Shown: piece by piece, positions 49,336 to 61,567 of the stretch | Layout of the letters: every line of letters begins with the position of its first letter | Numbering within the stretch: position 1 is the stretch's first letter | Assembly (NCBI GenBank): GCA_900239685.1 | Contig: OENT01000515.1 | Span: 1-64,000 of the forward strand | Length of the DNA: 64,000 bases | Reading direction: 5' to 3' | Source of the DNA: Rotaria macrura | Lineage: Eukaryota; Rotifera; Eurotatoria; Philodinida; Philodinidae | The notes under the pieces: generated by a model | Seen by the model: only the letters and a program-made list of their open reading frames with translations | What the model was told of the DNA's origin: nothing | Databases searched by the model: none | Position numbers and translations under genes: made by a program

Positions 49336-50301
49336 TCACGTTACAGGAACAATCTGTGGTGGATTAGTGAATAGACGAGCAGCTAATTGTGTAGTACGTT
49401 GAAACTTAATACGAAACATAGTTTTGACATTTCGACGAAACGTTGGTGAGGCGATAAGATAAACATAAAACATAATTGCATGTGTCAGAAAACCAATCAA
49501 GACGCAAACTGTATTGCCTAGCGTCTCTACTGCTAAACGCCATGGACTTTTGCTCATTGCCATGGTAGAAATCGTGTAGAGAGAATAGACAGCACTTGGT
49601 AAGCTGGTAAAAATGACGACAATAATTTGTGCAACTATCATGCGTGTTACTTGATCTTGTAGACGAATACCGCCTTGTATATATGTTATAGGTAATTGAC
49701 CGAGAGTGTGCCAAATGAGAGAGCAAAGAATTGAAAGTACTGTTATCGGAATGATACTGTAGACAAACAAACTAACGAAAGGCATTAACTCAATCATAAC
49801 CGGGTTGACTAATCGGCAAGAACTAGCCGTTGGTGCAATAAAGAATACAGCATACATGGAGAAAAATCCTAACCAGAATATAGCTGCAAGTACGATAGCC
49901 CGACGAGCTTGTCTCAATGTAATCTGTGTACGATATTGAGTTCGTATTAAAATGTATCGATCTAAAGCTGCTAAGCTGACACATGTTAGTGAAAAGGCAC
50001 CACTCGCTGGACCCACCATCCAACGAAATTTACAAATAAATAATGAAGCAAATAGAGGATCATAACCAGTTAAACCAAAAATAACTCGTAAAAGGGTTGC
50101 CGTTGACATTACAGATTGACTGCCAATAAATGAAGCGAGAAGAAATAACGAACTTGCTAATGTATTTAGGCTTTCAAGATGAATAAACGAGACTATGTCA
50201 AGTATATTGCCGAAACTGCCAATAAGAAATATGATCAAACTTGCCCAACCATACAAGTTCTGTGAGATCAGTAGAAGTGTAGACGTATTGTCAGCTGCCA
50301 T
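49336..50301 (-). CDS. Rhodopsin-class G protein-coupled receptor (peptide-receptor-like), intronless
   Basis: A 321-aa receptor with seven hydrophobic segments (about residues 19-41, 48-68, 89-112, 133-155, 171-196, 220-241 and 260-284). Class A signposts are GN at 31-32 in TM1, LDRY (113-116) at the end of TM3, and cysteines C90 and C162 placed for the usual extracellular disulfide. The N-terminus has an NTS glycosylation site (N5). TM7 lacks a canonical NPxxY: the segment ends FYVYLIASPTFRRN. This type belongs to large lineage-expanded orphan receptor sets in bdelloids, often labelled FMRFamide-receptor-like; the ligand is unknown. A poly(A) signal lies 43 nt downstream. An AG at 50309-50310 (complement) lies 7 nt before the start codon. 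Confidence 0.93.
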   Translation of the reverse strand: MAADNTSTLLLISQNLYGWASLIIFLIGSFGNILDIVSFIHLESLNTLASSLFLLASFIGSQSVMSTATLLRVIFGLTGYDPLFASLFICKFRWMVGPASGAFSLTCVSLAALDRYILIRTQYRTQITLRQARRAIVLAAIFWLGFFSMYAVFFIAPTASSCRLVNPVMIELMPFVSLFVYSIIPITVLSILCSLIWHTLGQLPITYIQGGIRLQDQVTRMIVAQIIVVIFTSLPSAVYSLYTISTMAMSKSPWRLAVETLGNTVCVLIGFLTHAIMFYVYLIASPTFRRNVKTMFRIKFQRTTQLAARLFTNPPQIVPVT

Positions 50302-53300
50302 CGTTAAGCTTTAAACTCAAAAAATGCTACAACCATTAGAGAAAGAAAAATAAATGAGAGTAGCTCGTCATTTAATTCCGGCGTATGAGGAAAAACGTTA
50401 ATGAGACTTATCAAAAGTTCAATTTTTGTATAAGGCAGGACAAATAGTAGCATAAATAAGTACGACATGAACGAAGAATGACTCAGTTTTCAGAAGGTAA
50501 AAGTCTCATAGATTCAGTAGGGGGAAAATTGTGTTAATAAGAACAGAAAGATATTGTCATTTTATAAAGAACGCATTTATCTTTTAAGATTTCAAAAGAA
50601 ACTTCAATCCGAATTTATTTGAAGCGAGTCACGTCATGCTTGAAATAAAACTCCTGAAGTTATTTACTTCGTCTATAGTAAAATAAATCTATTTCGAAAA
50701 CGAAAATAATATTTTTGTAATAAAAACAAAATGCATGTTGAGTTCAGAATGACGATGAATTCAAGATGTTACATAAGATAATTAACTTGACACAAATCTT
50801 ATTTAGAACTAAAATATTTCAATCTTCTAACAATTGAATAAAAAGCAGCTTTCGGAAAGCTAATCTTCAATATAATCCACAATTATTGTTTGTATAGTCG
50901 TTTACTTCGAAGAAACTTACCTCGAATTTTATTTACATAAAAGTCTGTTGCACAAGAGGTGAAATGCTCATTTAATAGTAATTATAGATCAAGTAAATTG
51001 ATAGTCTGATAAATCATTTTTTCTATGCAAATAAATATCGGTCAACAAGAGAATTTCGAGAGGCACTGTGTGCCTAAGATCCTGCGTGTATTTTTTGCAT
51101 TTTAGAGCACGCTTCAAATACTAGGAGTTATTCTAATTAAAACGTTTAGTATAACTATATTTTGTTCATTTTTCTCTTGTTCATAAATGTATAAGTTATC
51201 TGAATTTATAAAAATGTGCCTATTGTTTTAAAGCAATTCCATCAAATACAATTTTCTCGATCATTTGAGTTTCAGATGAATTAATTAATGTAACGCGTCG
51301 TATTCAGTCTGTGAAGCGGCACTTCATGAAGATGTGTGGGAGAATCATTTTCATGCAAAGAATTCTGTAAACATCTTGTCAAAATTGAAAAACAATAATC
51401 CATCATGAAGACATTTCATATCTATACGGTATGACACTTCGACAGCTACTTATTTTCAAAATACTTTATACATAATCAAAGAGAAATGTCAACCGAGAAG
51501 AAATTCAAAAAACATTCAACTTGTTTACAATATATATTTTATATCGTTTCATCAATTTTACAGAATTCAAATTATAGAGTCAATTCAAAATAGATTAAAG
51601 TTTAATAGCTTCAGGGCAAATCACAGGAGCAAGAAATTGTGAAATATAACAAAAATGATCTCATTTACCGTAGTGTGTATCGATAATGAGCAATGTCATC
51701 ACCTGCATGCACTACAATTAGTACGAACGATGAACTTCAGATATTCATCTCGAATTGATTCGTCTTTCATGTTTCAACTAAAGTAGATTCATTTTTCACA
51801 CGGCTTTACCTTCGGTCGTCCATGAATGGAGTTGATTCGTACAAACATTATTTGTCATGTTTTTATGAAGAGATGTTAGTTTTACATTTTGACTTCTCCG
51901 ATGTGAAAGCAAAATGAACTTTACTTATTAATCTTTCATAGTCTGTAGAAAAGAGAGCACTAAGAAACTAAATGACAGAATTATTCTATTTGACGAATCA
52001 TTTTCTCTTTAGCATAGTGTGCAGCCAACATGACTATTATCATAGATTATTGTGAAGTAAACATCGTTCATAACTAATGTTGACTTTCTTCCAAGAGAGA
52101 CGTTTTCTTGAAAAGGAGCAGACTTGATAAAAACTGTTGGATTCTATATTTGTCATCTGACTTCACCCACCTGCATGCTGTGAATGCTTAGTCCCATTTC
52201 CACTTACATCCTCAAAAGAAAAAAAGATTATTCATTTGCTGTGAAACCTTCACGAGATAAAAATTCGATAAATTAGACTTTTCTCATACGTACATCATCT
52301 TGACGAATATAAACTATAATCTTCACTTTTTCCATAGATGTCGTTTATGATATTCTCATCGACGAATATATATATATTACTTACTTTTCTCTGAGATTTG
52401 AGTCTCTACTACGAATAATATTCATGGTTTTCGGAAAGCAGTTGAAAACACAAACATCATGAAGCCAGTAATCGTTTCGTTCCTCATTCATATAACGATA
52501 AACTGAATAGAAGCATATCTGTCGAAGATGAATATGAAAACAACGAAAATTATCATTGCTATAGAATGAACATCAGGAATTGTTGTTTTCTCGGTTCATT
52601 CTTTACTAAGACACAATGTGAACGAAATATCCTAGCATGGCAATTAAACTTACAACTCGATACTTTCTTGTTAAACATGAACGATATTTTTGCAATGTCC
52701 CTTCACAGATTGACATAATTAGTAATATCAAGTTTGACCGAAAGAATTCTATGAAAGAGTCTGTTTTGTTTCATAATAACAGTCATATTCTGTGACTAAT
52801 ACTTGTCACTGTTGACTGAACTCCTCGTAATGGCTCTTATCGAATATTTAGAAGCATACAAGATAGAATAAACAACATATTTGTAGGATTTACTGTAAAG
52901 CATCAAAAAACTTCTTGGACAAAATATTTGACAAGAAATACTTTTTCTGGATCTTAGAAGAAACTGCGACGACGCTCAAAATCTGTAGAATCTGTGTACT
53001 ACATATTAGTAAATATAGTACAACTATTCCAAACTGAAATGAGTCAAAAGCAAAGGGTAAAAAATATAGGTACCAAAATGTGAAAACAAAATGATGATCT
53101 CTGTCCGATCGATTGACAGAAACTTACGAACATCAACATGGAAACAGCCGTAATGAGAACGAAAAACACGAAAATTTAAGAAGCATATTAGATGTGAGAC
53201 GAATCATTTCTGCAATATTTTACAAGAAATCGGGACAAAGAATAGGAAAGCTAAAATCATTCGGACGCATACCAGAATCAATACAAATTGGTCCCACAAA

Positions 53301-56300
53301 TGTCTTGTCAGAATGGTTTTCTTCGACGAATAACGTGGCTAAGCCGATATAACTAGAATCGAACTTTTGACAGAAAACTATAAAATTCTTGATTTTCTTC
53401 CTCACACGCTGTTTTCACTGTTTCTCTAGTATATTGATTTGTTGATTTCATGAACCTTAGGAAAAACAAATCGTCTTTTTTATTGAACTTTGAAAATCTA
53501 AATAGATGGTATAATAACTACGAGAGCGATGTGAAACAATCGACTTTTCTGTCAGATATCAGTACAAAGGAAAGCATTGTTAGATCATAAATGCATGAGA
53601 AGACAGTCATACTTCAGCGCCCACTATCACACTGGTATTTATTTTTCTCATGATCAGAAATTCAAAGTGAACTATTGTATGGTTTTATCACTGGCGCATC
53701 ATCTCTTGTTACGTTACGTCACGTGATCTTTGCTTTTCATTGGATATTTCCGTATCCATCCAATATCCAGATGAAGTATTTGAGCGTAGCCGGATGTATA
53801 AGAAAAGGTTACGACGAAAATACGTATAACAGTGGCATCCTCGTAGGTATTTTAGGTGACTGATCACACGATCCCTATAAAAATATTCAAAAAAATGAAC
53901 GCAGAGGCAATTATATATATAAATGTTCGTGTTCTTTTTGTACAAGTATTTTTAGTAGAATTTTTTGCCAACAGTATTTTATCGTTGTCCTCTGATTTTT
54001 GTTCATCATGAACTGACAGTATTGATTCTTGCTTCTTAATCTCTTATAATGCAAGGTAATCACAAATAGTGTAATCATGAATGACAATGACGATAGTAAC
54101 CTGTTATGTTTAAAACCACTACGATCTAGCATATGAATGATCTAGTAGGTTTCTAGTTTGAAATTGCTCATATTCTACGTAATCAAATGTAAAGGACGGA
54201 GAGTAGCAAGAGAAATGAGATCAGTCCATTTTTGCATCGTTTTATGAAATGTTTTTGCCCAATATAAAATCACAAACATCAAGAAATGATGTGAAAGAAA
54301 ATATTTCATTATTCTTGAGTGTGTTCCACTTACGAGCCGATCTATGTAATAAGAGAGGTAGAGAGCGCAAGTCTATCCCCAAATCCTTTCAGTTTGTTTC
54401 TATGAGATCACAAATAGTTGCGGAGCTGTTTCTTATATGTATATAAAAGACATTTCTCTAGAGTAATTGTGTGCATGTAAATGAAAAGGCTCTTGTACAG
54501 ATAAGGTAGACTAATCAGCATTTTCTGGAATCTTCTAGACTTATTCATATGTCTATAGAAATAAAGAAGCTATGATTTTGACGAGAAATCCATTTCTGGC
54601 ATGATGGAAAATGCCCATTGAAAATATTTCAAAAAACAAAGTTTTCTTTCCACAGGCTATTTATTGCCATTCTCCATGAATTTATATTAGAAATGGGAAC
54701 TGAATTTGAAGTGAAGTTTTTTTTTTAATTTAAACAACCTAAATAGGACCCGAAAGTAATAACCGGAATATCCAACAGAAAAGGATTCAACATAAGCCGA
54801 CTCATTTAAGTTTCATTTAAATTGTTGAATTAAGCTGCGGAGAAGATAATTAATGTCATTTGTGAATAAATTTCATAGGGTAATGGCAATGGGGAAAACG
54901 CAGGTTACGTTATCCCCTAGATCCTCCATACCCTTTGGATCTCGAATGCATCTCGAAAAGGCGGACTTCTATAAACATCTCTTGAGTGATAATCTGTGGC
55001 AGTCAATGTCGTTTACGACTATGATCACTCATCAATTCAATGCAAATTTTAATGTAATATATGGTGATCCAAGCACCGTAAAATATATTTTCAGTTTTGA
55101 CTGAAGTGTAGCGATATTTTTTATTCTGCTCTTCAGATACCATGAGATTAGTATTCAGAAATTAGAACGCTTGCCAACGAACCCCATTTAGGGCTGACAT
55201 GCGAAAGTCCCATATAATGTGTTCTTTAGTGCCTTATCCTAATTTGATTTTGAATATTGGATTAATTCACAAATATGTTTTTTGCAAGAAGTCTCTATTC
55301 AATACTTGTTTTGAAGGTCTGAAAGTAGGATTCGAGTACTAAAAAACGTGAAGTTGAAATTTAAACAATCTAGTTTTGTTCAAAAGCTTGTGAATTCTAG
55401 AAAGTCGATTTCAGATAAATATAAGTGAAAGCAATATGAGTTGAAAATAAAACATTTGCCAATATTCAAGTCAATGCTAAAAATAAAAAATAGTACATAG
55501 AAAAAAATTTTCAGCTAGGGCATTTAAAACTCATTGATTCTAGATAGTTTATTGGAAAGATTCTTAATTCTGTTTATTGGCTTTTATCTTTCGAGGAACC
55601 AGTTGTAAAATTAATATATGAAAACGTATATAAATCACAAAGAGTATCGTTTATAAGAAAATTATCGAAACAGTTTTCTACTGAGAGAAATACAAAGGAA
55701 TGATTTGATAATTACAGTGATAATAATTTAATGAAACTCATGCAAAATAGCTCCGGTAGGGGCGTAGAACAAGTGATTGAATGAGTCGAAAATTTGATTT
55801 TAAATATTACAAATGATCCCTTCCGAACAGGTGATGAGTGTTGGAAAACAGAAATTTTATATGGTTCAAAATACTTTTTTGACTATTGTACTATTTGTTG
55901 TCTAGATGTCGTGATTTCGCCTAACTGAACACGACAATCAAAATATTTAAAAAATTGAAGATGAGTGATCAAAGTCATAGTAAACTATCCGAAAATCTTT
56001 GCAAGTACTCAACAAATTTGATGAATTCAAGCAAATTAATTTTATGAATAAGCAACCGACGTAAAGCATAGAATTTTAGAAATTAGAATAACTAGAAGTA
56101 TCAACTTTAACAAGTACTGCATCAAACTTTGGTGTGTGACATGCCTAAACTATCATACGCATTTCCAATCATATCGAAATTCCAACAGTAAACCGTAATA
56201 TTTTTGTGTCAGTGAGATGACTTTAATGTAATAATTATAATTTATATTACAGATTATGGATCCAATTATTCAATTCAATCTTTAAGCGATTTTATATTGC

Positions 56301-56461
56301 TCGATATAAAGGCAACATAGAAATCAATTTTCTTTAAATGTCTTCATGGAAGACAATTGTCAGTGAAATAAACACCAAGAGGAACATTCGGCAATTAACT
56401 AAATTTGAACTATAACATCTAAGGTTACAATTTGCATTTATTATGTCAGCACAGTCCCATG
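50302..56461. other. 6-kb gene-poor A+T-rich region
   Basis: No open frame has motif, splice or composition support; frames at 53113-53352 and 54853-55104 look like chance. No clear tandem array or RNA gene. It may hold regulatory DNA or fully eroded repeats. GTCCCATG at 56454-56461 is the left target duplication of the next element. Confidence 0.5.
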
Positions 56462-56912
56462 CAAGGATGCAACGGTGACAGTGAATCACCAGTTCACCGT
56501 TCTAACGGTAACCGGTAATACCGGCCAATAACTGCTTTATACCGGTTTATTCAAGGGATGTAATGGTGAAAATGACCGGTCGTTGCCGTAACCGTCCTAC
56601 CACCTTTGAATGACCTTATTTGATTTATTTTGGTTTATACTGGTGGGATTAGGTGAATACCGGCTAGCTTGAGTGTAAAAAGGCTAGAACTAGTTACTGG
56701 TATGAACTAGTGATATTTAATTCCCTGTCATCATTGCATCCCTAGTTCATACTGGTTTATACCGTATAATACGGCCTTATGCCGGCTTATAACGGTAGCC
56801 GGTGAAACGATTGCACGTTGGAATGGTTACCGGTTGGAGCAATTACTAGTGGAAAGGCTAACGGTTGAGCCGTTTACCGATTGTAACGATTATCGTCACC
56901 GTTGCATCCCTG
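56462..56912. mobile_element. Non-autonomous hAT-type element (451 bp, 8-bp TSD)
   Basis: The ends CAAGGATGCAACGGTGAC and, inverted, CAGGGATGCAACGGTGAC are flanked by perfect GTCCCATG duplications (56454-56461 and 56913-56920). The interior has many ACCGGT/AACGGT-type subterminal motifs and internal degenerate copies of the terminus (near 56552 and 56738), suggesting rearrangement or self-insertion. No coding capacity. Confidence 0.88.
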
Positions 56913-57113
56913 GTCCCATGCCGATAGGATACACGATTGAGAAATGTACCGACACAGGGACTGCGGAACGCTACGCGTGGAGGTACATGCTCACGAAGTG
57001 AACTTTTTGTCAGTCTTATATCGATACATGTATCGAAGGTATTACTACATTTCGCCCGCATGGCAATATTTTGCGTTCTCTGCGTCGCAGAAGGACTAAA
57101 CGAATTTCCTTCT

Positions 57114-57721
57114 CAGGTGAATGAATCCGATACCAGATTCAAAAGGATCCTACAATCCAATGAAATCCTATGGAATCTGGGATGTGGAAACACTAACGGA
57201 TCCGACTGGAGAAACCTATTTTCTTATTTGTGTACGAATCAGAATTTAATCCCAATAGTAGAAGCCTGTTTGATCATGCGGTGAAATCCAATCGGATTTC
57301 GATTAGGGGTGTCATTTTCCTGTTAATTTAAAATAAATATAAATTTTCAATAATTTATATTTATTTTAAATATAAATTACGCGAGAAACAATTTATTTTA
57401 AAAAATAAGTTTAACGTATCGTCATTTATATTTAAAATAAATTGTAACTTATGACAATTTATATTTATTTTAAATATAAATTATGCAACGAAAATATTTA
57501 TATTTAAAATAAATATAAATGATTGGTAATTTAATTTACGCGTAAATTAAATGAAAAGTAAATATAAATTGACACCCCTAATTCCGATAGTAGGATTCGA
57601 GAAAACCCAACACTAAAGATCCAAATATCGGATCGCAACCAGGAATTTGAAGGGATTTCGTCAGATTAGAGAAACTCCGATAGAAACATGATCGGATCCA
57701 ATTGTCAGAATGATCCTCCTG
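57114..57721 (+). mobile_element. GATCCGAT-rich transposon-like repeat, copy X (interrupted)
   Basis: A repeat with weak inverted ends (CAGGTGAATGAATCC / CAGGAGGATCATTC) and many GGATCCGAT-like motifs. An inverted second copy lies at 63412-63771. It is interrupted by a MITE at 57304-57580. No target duplication was resolved, so the superfamily is open, though hAT is possible. Confidence 0.7.
57304..57580. mobile_element. 277-bp hAT-type MITE nested in copy X
   Basis: The ends TAGGGGTGTCA and inverse TGACACCCCTA are flanked by ATTTCGAT and ATTCCGAT (57296-57303 and 57581-57588, one mismatch). The interior is extremely A+T-rich and built from inverted AATTTATATTTATTTTAAAT-like units. The uninterrupted copy at 63412-63771 shows the empty site, confirming the boundaries. 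Confidence 0.9.
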
Positions 57722-57833
57722 GGTTGTCGTAGCATAGGTGCAGGCTACGTAAATGTAGCAGTGAATGTTAATGTGGATTGAAAATAACTAAGGGCTTTAG
57801 AAAGAGTTTAAATATAAGCACTCGCACGCCGGC

Positions 57834-58461
57834 ATCACTGGGATTCTTCAGGATGCTAGATTTCAGACTAACAGCATCGCACCGAAGTAAAATTCACGGG
57901 AAGTAGTATTCAAACGAAATAATATGTTTCTGTCGAGAAAACATTTTCCGATTAGAGTTAGCCAAATAAAAAGCTGTTGTCCATGCCAACGAAGGATTTG
58001 TCTTCTATTGCTTTTAGTATTAAACGCTTCGAAGTTAAATAGTAATCTAAATGGATTTTCATTGAAATATTTCAAATTCCGTCTTAAAAGATGACTCCGG
58101 TGAGGAACTCTAATCCGTTGTATTACGTAAAACATTTATAACACGCAGCAAACGTTCATGTTTTATATCTCCGGAATCGACTGATATCTTTGGACGAAAT
58201 TTCGAATAGCTCCATCAAGATTCAAGCAGATCACTACTAAATCGGAAAAGTGGAAGTGGAATCGCATTTAACGGAAAATTTTTGGTGGGCCTCAGAGCTA
58301 CAGCTGTCTCTTCGACAAACCTTAATTTGGCAACATTTTCTGATAGGATCAAATAATTTCTGTTGAACATTATTCCCCATGAATTTTACTTCGATATCAC
58401 GCTTCTAGACTGAAATCTAGCATCCTCAAAATCCTAGGTACCCCATTCCTAGAGCAGTGAT
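57834..58461. repeat. Foldback element with ~110-bp imperfect inverted arms
   Basis: The left arm, about 57834-57950, pairs with about 58328-58461 (shared core GAGGATGCTAGATTTCAG and CGAAGTAAAATTCA). Arms are diverged by roughly a quarter and the right arm carries a ~20-nt extra segment. No coding capacity; no target duplication resolved. Confidence 0.65.
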
Positions 58462-60142
58462 ATTTGAGCCACTTCTGCAGCAGTTATAGTTATACCAATC
58501 CACTTTAACATTCCTATCTAGATTTCAGTAGCTCACATTTATGTTACGAAAACGAGATTTGTTCGATCAACGATACCGAAAATGCCCAGAATAAGTTACT
58601 GTCTATGATATGGACTTTCATACAATACTGAGATTCTGGTTCGGTAAACACTCCGAACACAGTAAATTTTCCTTTATATGTTGTGATTATTTCGTAGATC
58701 TTGAAAAGCTCTATCTCCTCTGAATTTACTGTCTTCGCGCACAGTATTTTTGCTGTGAAGCTGTGAATGGCCCTGTGGAATAGATAATGCTAATGTCACT
58801 GGTACAGAAGTTCTGGAAATGTTTGAAAGGATAATCTGAAATTTTCAGAATGCTTTATTTTTTTAGAGAGGAGTATGAAATCGAATTTTAGAACTTGTTT
58901 TGAAGCGATTCTTATTTAAGACCATTTTGTGTGCAAACCGTCCTCCGTCCTTTGATTCACCTTGCTTTTTTTCTTTTTTTTAGTTATTAAATCACGTTTG
59001 ATACGATCAACAGTATACTAGAGCTATGTGCATGAGAGAAGAGAAAAAGAAGTAATTATACATGCACACACATTATCGCTTACAATCAGACATTCTCGAA
59101 GTATTTTGAAGCCAGGAAGAGTTGAAAGATAAATAAACAGTGGCCCTCAACTCTTTTTCATGAACTTCATGCATTCATAGATAAATTTAAATCAAAACTG
59201 CAAGAGAAAAAAATTTGACAGTTTCTTTTTTTATTCGTAGTTTGAATTCCACACACTTCCCCTCGATTACTTACTTATTTTTACATTTGAATTTTAATTA
59301 TGAGGACATTCAATTTTGAGTATTTCTGTTACTTTTTAATAGACACCAGTCTGCAATTCTCACCAGTGCTATAAGTTTTTAAATGTAAGTCAACAATGAA
59401 CTTGCAATTCTGCTGGTAATGGCATATCGGTATCACTTTTAAATGAAATGGGAACTTTATTGAATATTCCGTTATTTTATTTAGTTTTTACAGATTTTCT
59501 ATCTGGTAGCAATTTCTTTTCGAGAATGGAATTCAACGGAAAATAGAAGCAATGGATTATTTGCTCGTGGTCGTCGTCTTTGCCAAGAGCTTTTGGAAAC
59601 GATTCCGTTATGGTTTCTAATCACGTACGGTTGCAGATCCTTTAATTTGTTACTGATTTTTGTTAGCTCTTGCTTACGGACCTTGGTTAGATGAAAGTGA
59701 TTATTGATTTTATGATTGAGAGAAAAAAAATGCAACTGTGACGTTTTCGTCACACGCTGCTAAACAACGTGTAGCACCTAGACGTTGTGTAAAATGAGAG
59801 CCTTTTATCAATTTATATATACAGGCAGTAGGATACGTTATCATCAATAATCGAGCATTTCGGGTACCTTTAGCACACTATCGTCGTCAACTCAATATTT
59901 TGTATGTATTTAATATTATTACATTTGTATCTCGATATTAGTCTGCAGCTCGAGTTCATTTCGCTTTTACGACAATATTGATATAAACTTAATTCATAAC
60001 TCTGTTTTGAAATTCACCGTGTCTTTAGTGTCTGAGTGTCAGTATGTTTCAGCCGTAGAATAAAGCTAGTGATAGGATAATACATAGTCTCAAGATTCTG
60101 TAAGATACACTGAATTCATATTTCGTGACATATGTTGTGTAA
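58462..60142. other. Intergenic, no gene
   Basis: A+T-rich with pyrimidine runs. Short frames lack motifs. Nothing supportable. Confidence 0.5.
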
Positions 60143-61567
60143 CAGAGCTCCACGGGACGACCAAAACGTTGTCCTGTCCCATCCAGCATCTTGCACTACT
60201 TTATCCGGACCATCCCGTCCCGCTTTATTTCTCCTTTTACGATCCAGTCCCACCCCGTCTCGTGTTATTCTAACGTATCAGCATAATTATTTCTTTTTAT
60301 TTGATTATTGAATTGAAACATACTAGCTAATATCTACTTTCTTATTCGATGAAATATATTTATTTTACTATTTATCAGTTACAAGTAGAGAACTACGGCA
60401 CCACCCTTTTTCGGCCCCGGTCCCGTTAATAAAATTTTCGGATCGTAGTCCCGTTGAGAAAATGGTTTTGGTGCAGATCCTTGATCTGCTTAAAATTATC
60501 TATAGCTCCTGATTCCAATTTTGTGAAACATGATGTGAAAGGAGAGTCGAAGTGTTTGTATAGGCTAGAAATTTCTGACACATTTCTGCTCTTTCACATA
60601 TCGTTACCGACGTGCCCCCCCCCCGCCTCCCGTTTATCACAGACCATGGCAGACGGGTTCCAGAGACGTCACAGATCCTAAACGATGCGACATTCATACT
60701 CACGTGGAGATCGTGAGTGACGTTATCGATATACGATCAAACCGCAAGTCAATAGAATATCACTATTGTAGACAAACTTCTTCCTTAATGTAGTTCTAGA
60801 GAATTAGTAAAATAGTTGTGAGTTATATTTCACAAGATAAATCAAAGGAAACAACGTTCAAGTAATTAGTAACAGTAGTTACATTGTGTTTCACATTTTA
60901 ACCTAGCAAACATTGCGCCAACAATTTTCTTCAACGCAAGCAATTTCTTGGAAAATTAAGCATAAATTTTCAAATTTTTTCCTTAAAAGGAGACATCATG
61001 GCTATCTGGATAATTTATTAGTCCCAGTGCCGTAAAAATCAAACTCTTTGGTCCCAATCTCGGTCTCACGGGACCACTTTGCAGTTTTCTAGTTACAAGA
61101 TAACATTTACATGAAGAAAACTTTCTATCACGATGATATTTGCATGGCTACCTTGTTTCACAATAATATTTACATGAGTACTCCTTATTACAAGAAAACG
61201 ATGAAAATTACAATGAGAAACGCTAGCTAAAATACTGCACCTTGGGTACCTGATCAAAGAAAAAATATATTGTCAACATCTAAATAATTAAAAAAAAGAT
61301 TGAAATGACGAGAACGATAATTACAATACAATCACTGTATCGTTTGATGCAAGCGACATATTGACATTGTGTGAAGATAACCAATTGAATGACCGCTAAC
61401 GTCTGCATGCTTAACTCAATGCATAAATGTTGAAAAACTCCAATGAATGCACTTTACTCAATGTTGATTGCGCTGGCATGAAATTGGCGTGACAGATAGT
61501 TTAATTGATCTGGTCCCGTCCCACCCCGTCCCAGGACGGGACTGGTCCCTCGTCCCGCGGAGCTCTG
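60143..61567. mobile_element. hAT-type element, same family as 16505-16831, with nested insertion
   Basis: The termini CAGAGCTCCACGGGACGACC and inverse CAGAGCTCCGCGGGACG match the 16.5-kb element. Flanks (TTGTGTAA / ATGGTTAA) agree poorly, so the duplication has decayed or was lost. Without the nested 706-bp element and its duplicated 8 bp, this copy would be about 711 bp. Interior rich in GTCCCGTCCC; no coding frame. It includes a C-run near 60616-60626. Confidence 0.8.
60386..61091. mobile_element. Nested 706-bp hAT-type element with perfect 8-bp TSD
   Basis: The short ends TAGAGAACTAC and inverse TAGAAAACTGC are flanked by identical GTTACAAG (60378-60385 and 61092-61099). It lies inside the 60143-61567 element. 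Subterminal GTCCC/GGGAC motifs (near 60420-60455 and 61020-61075) resemble those of its host element. No transposase is visible. Confidence 0.78.

Noticed and set aside
54853-55104. 83-codon open frame in the gene-poor region
   Set aside because: No motif and no flanking exon signals; length is compatible with chance.
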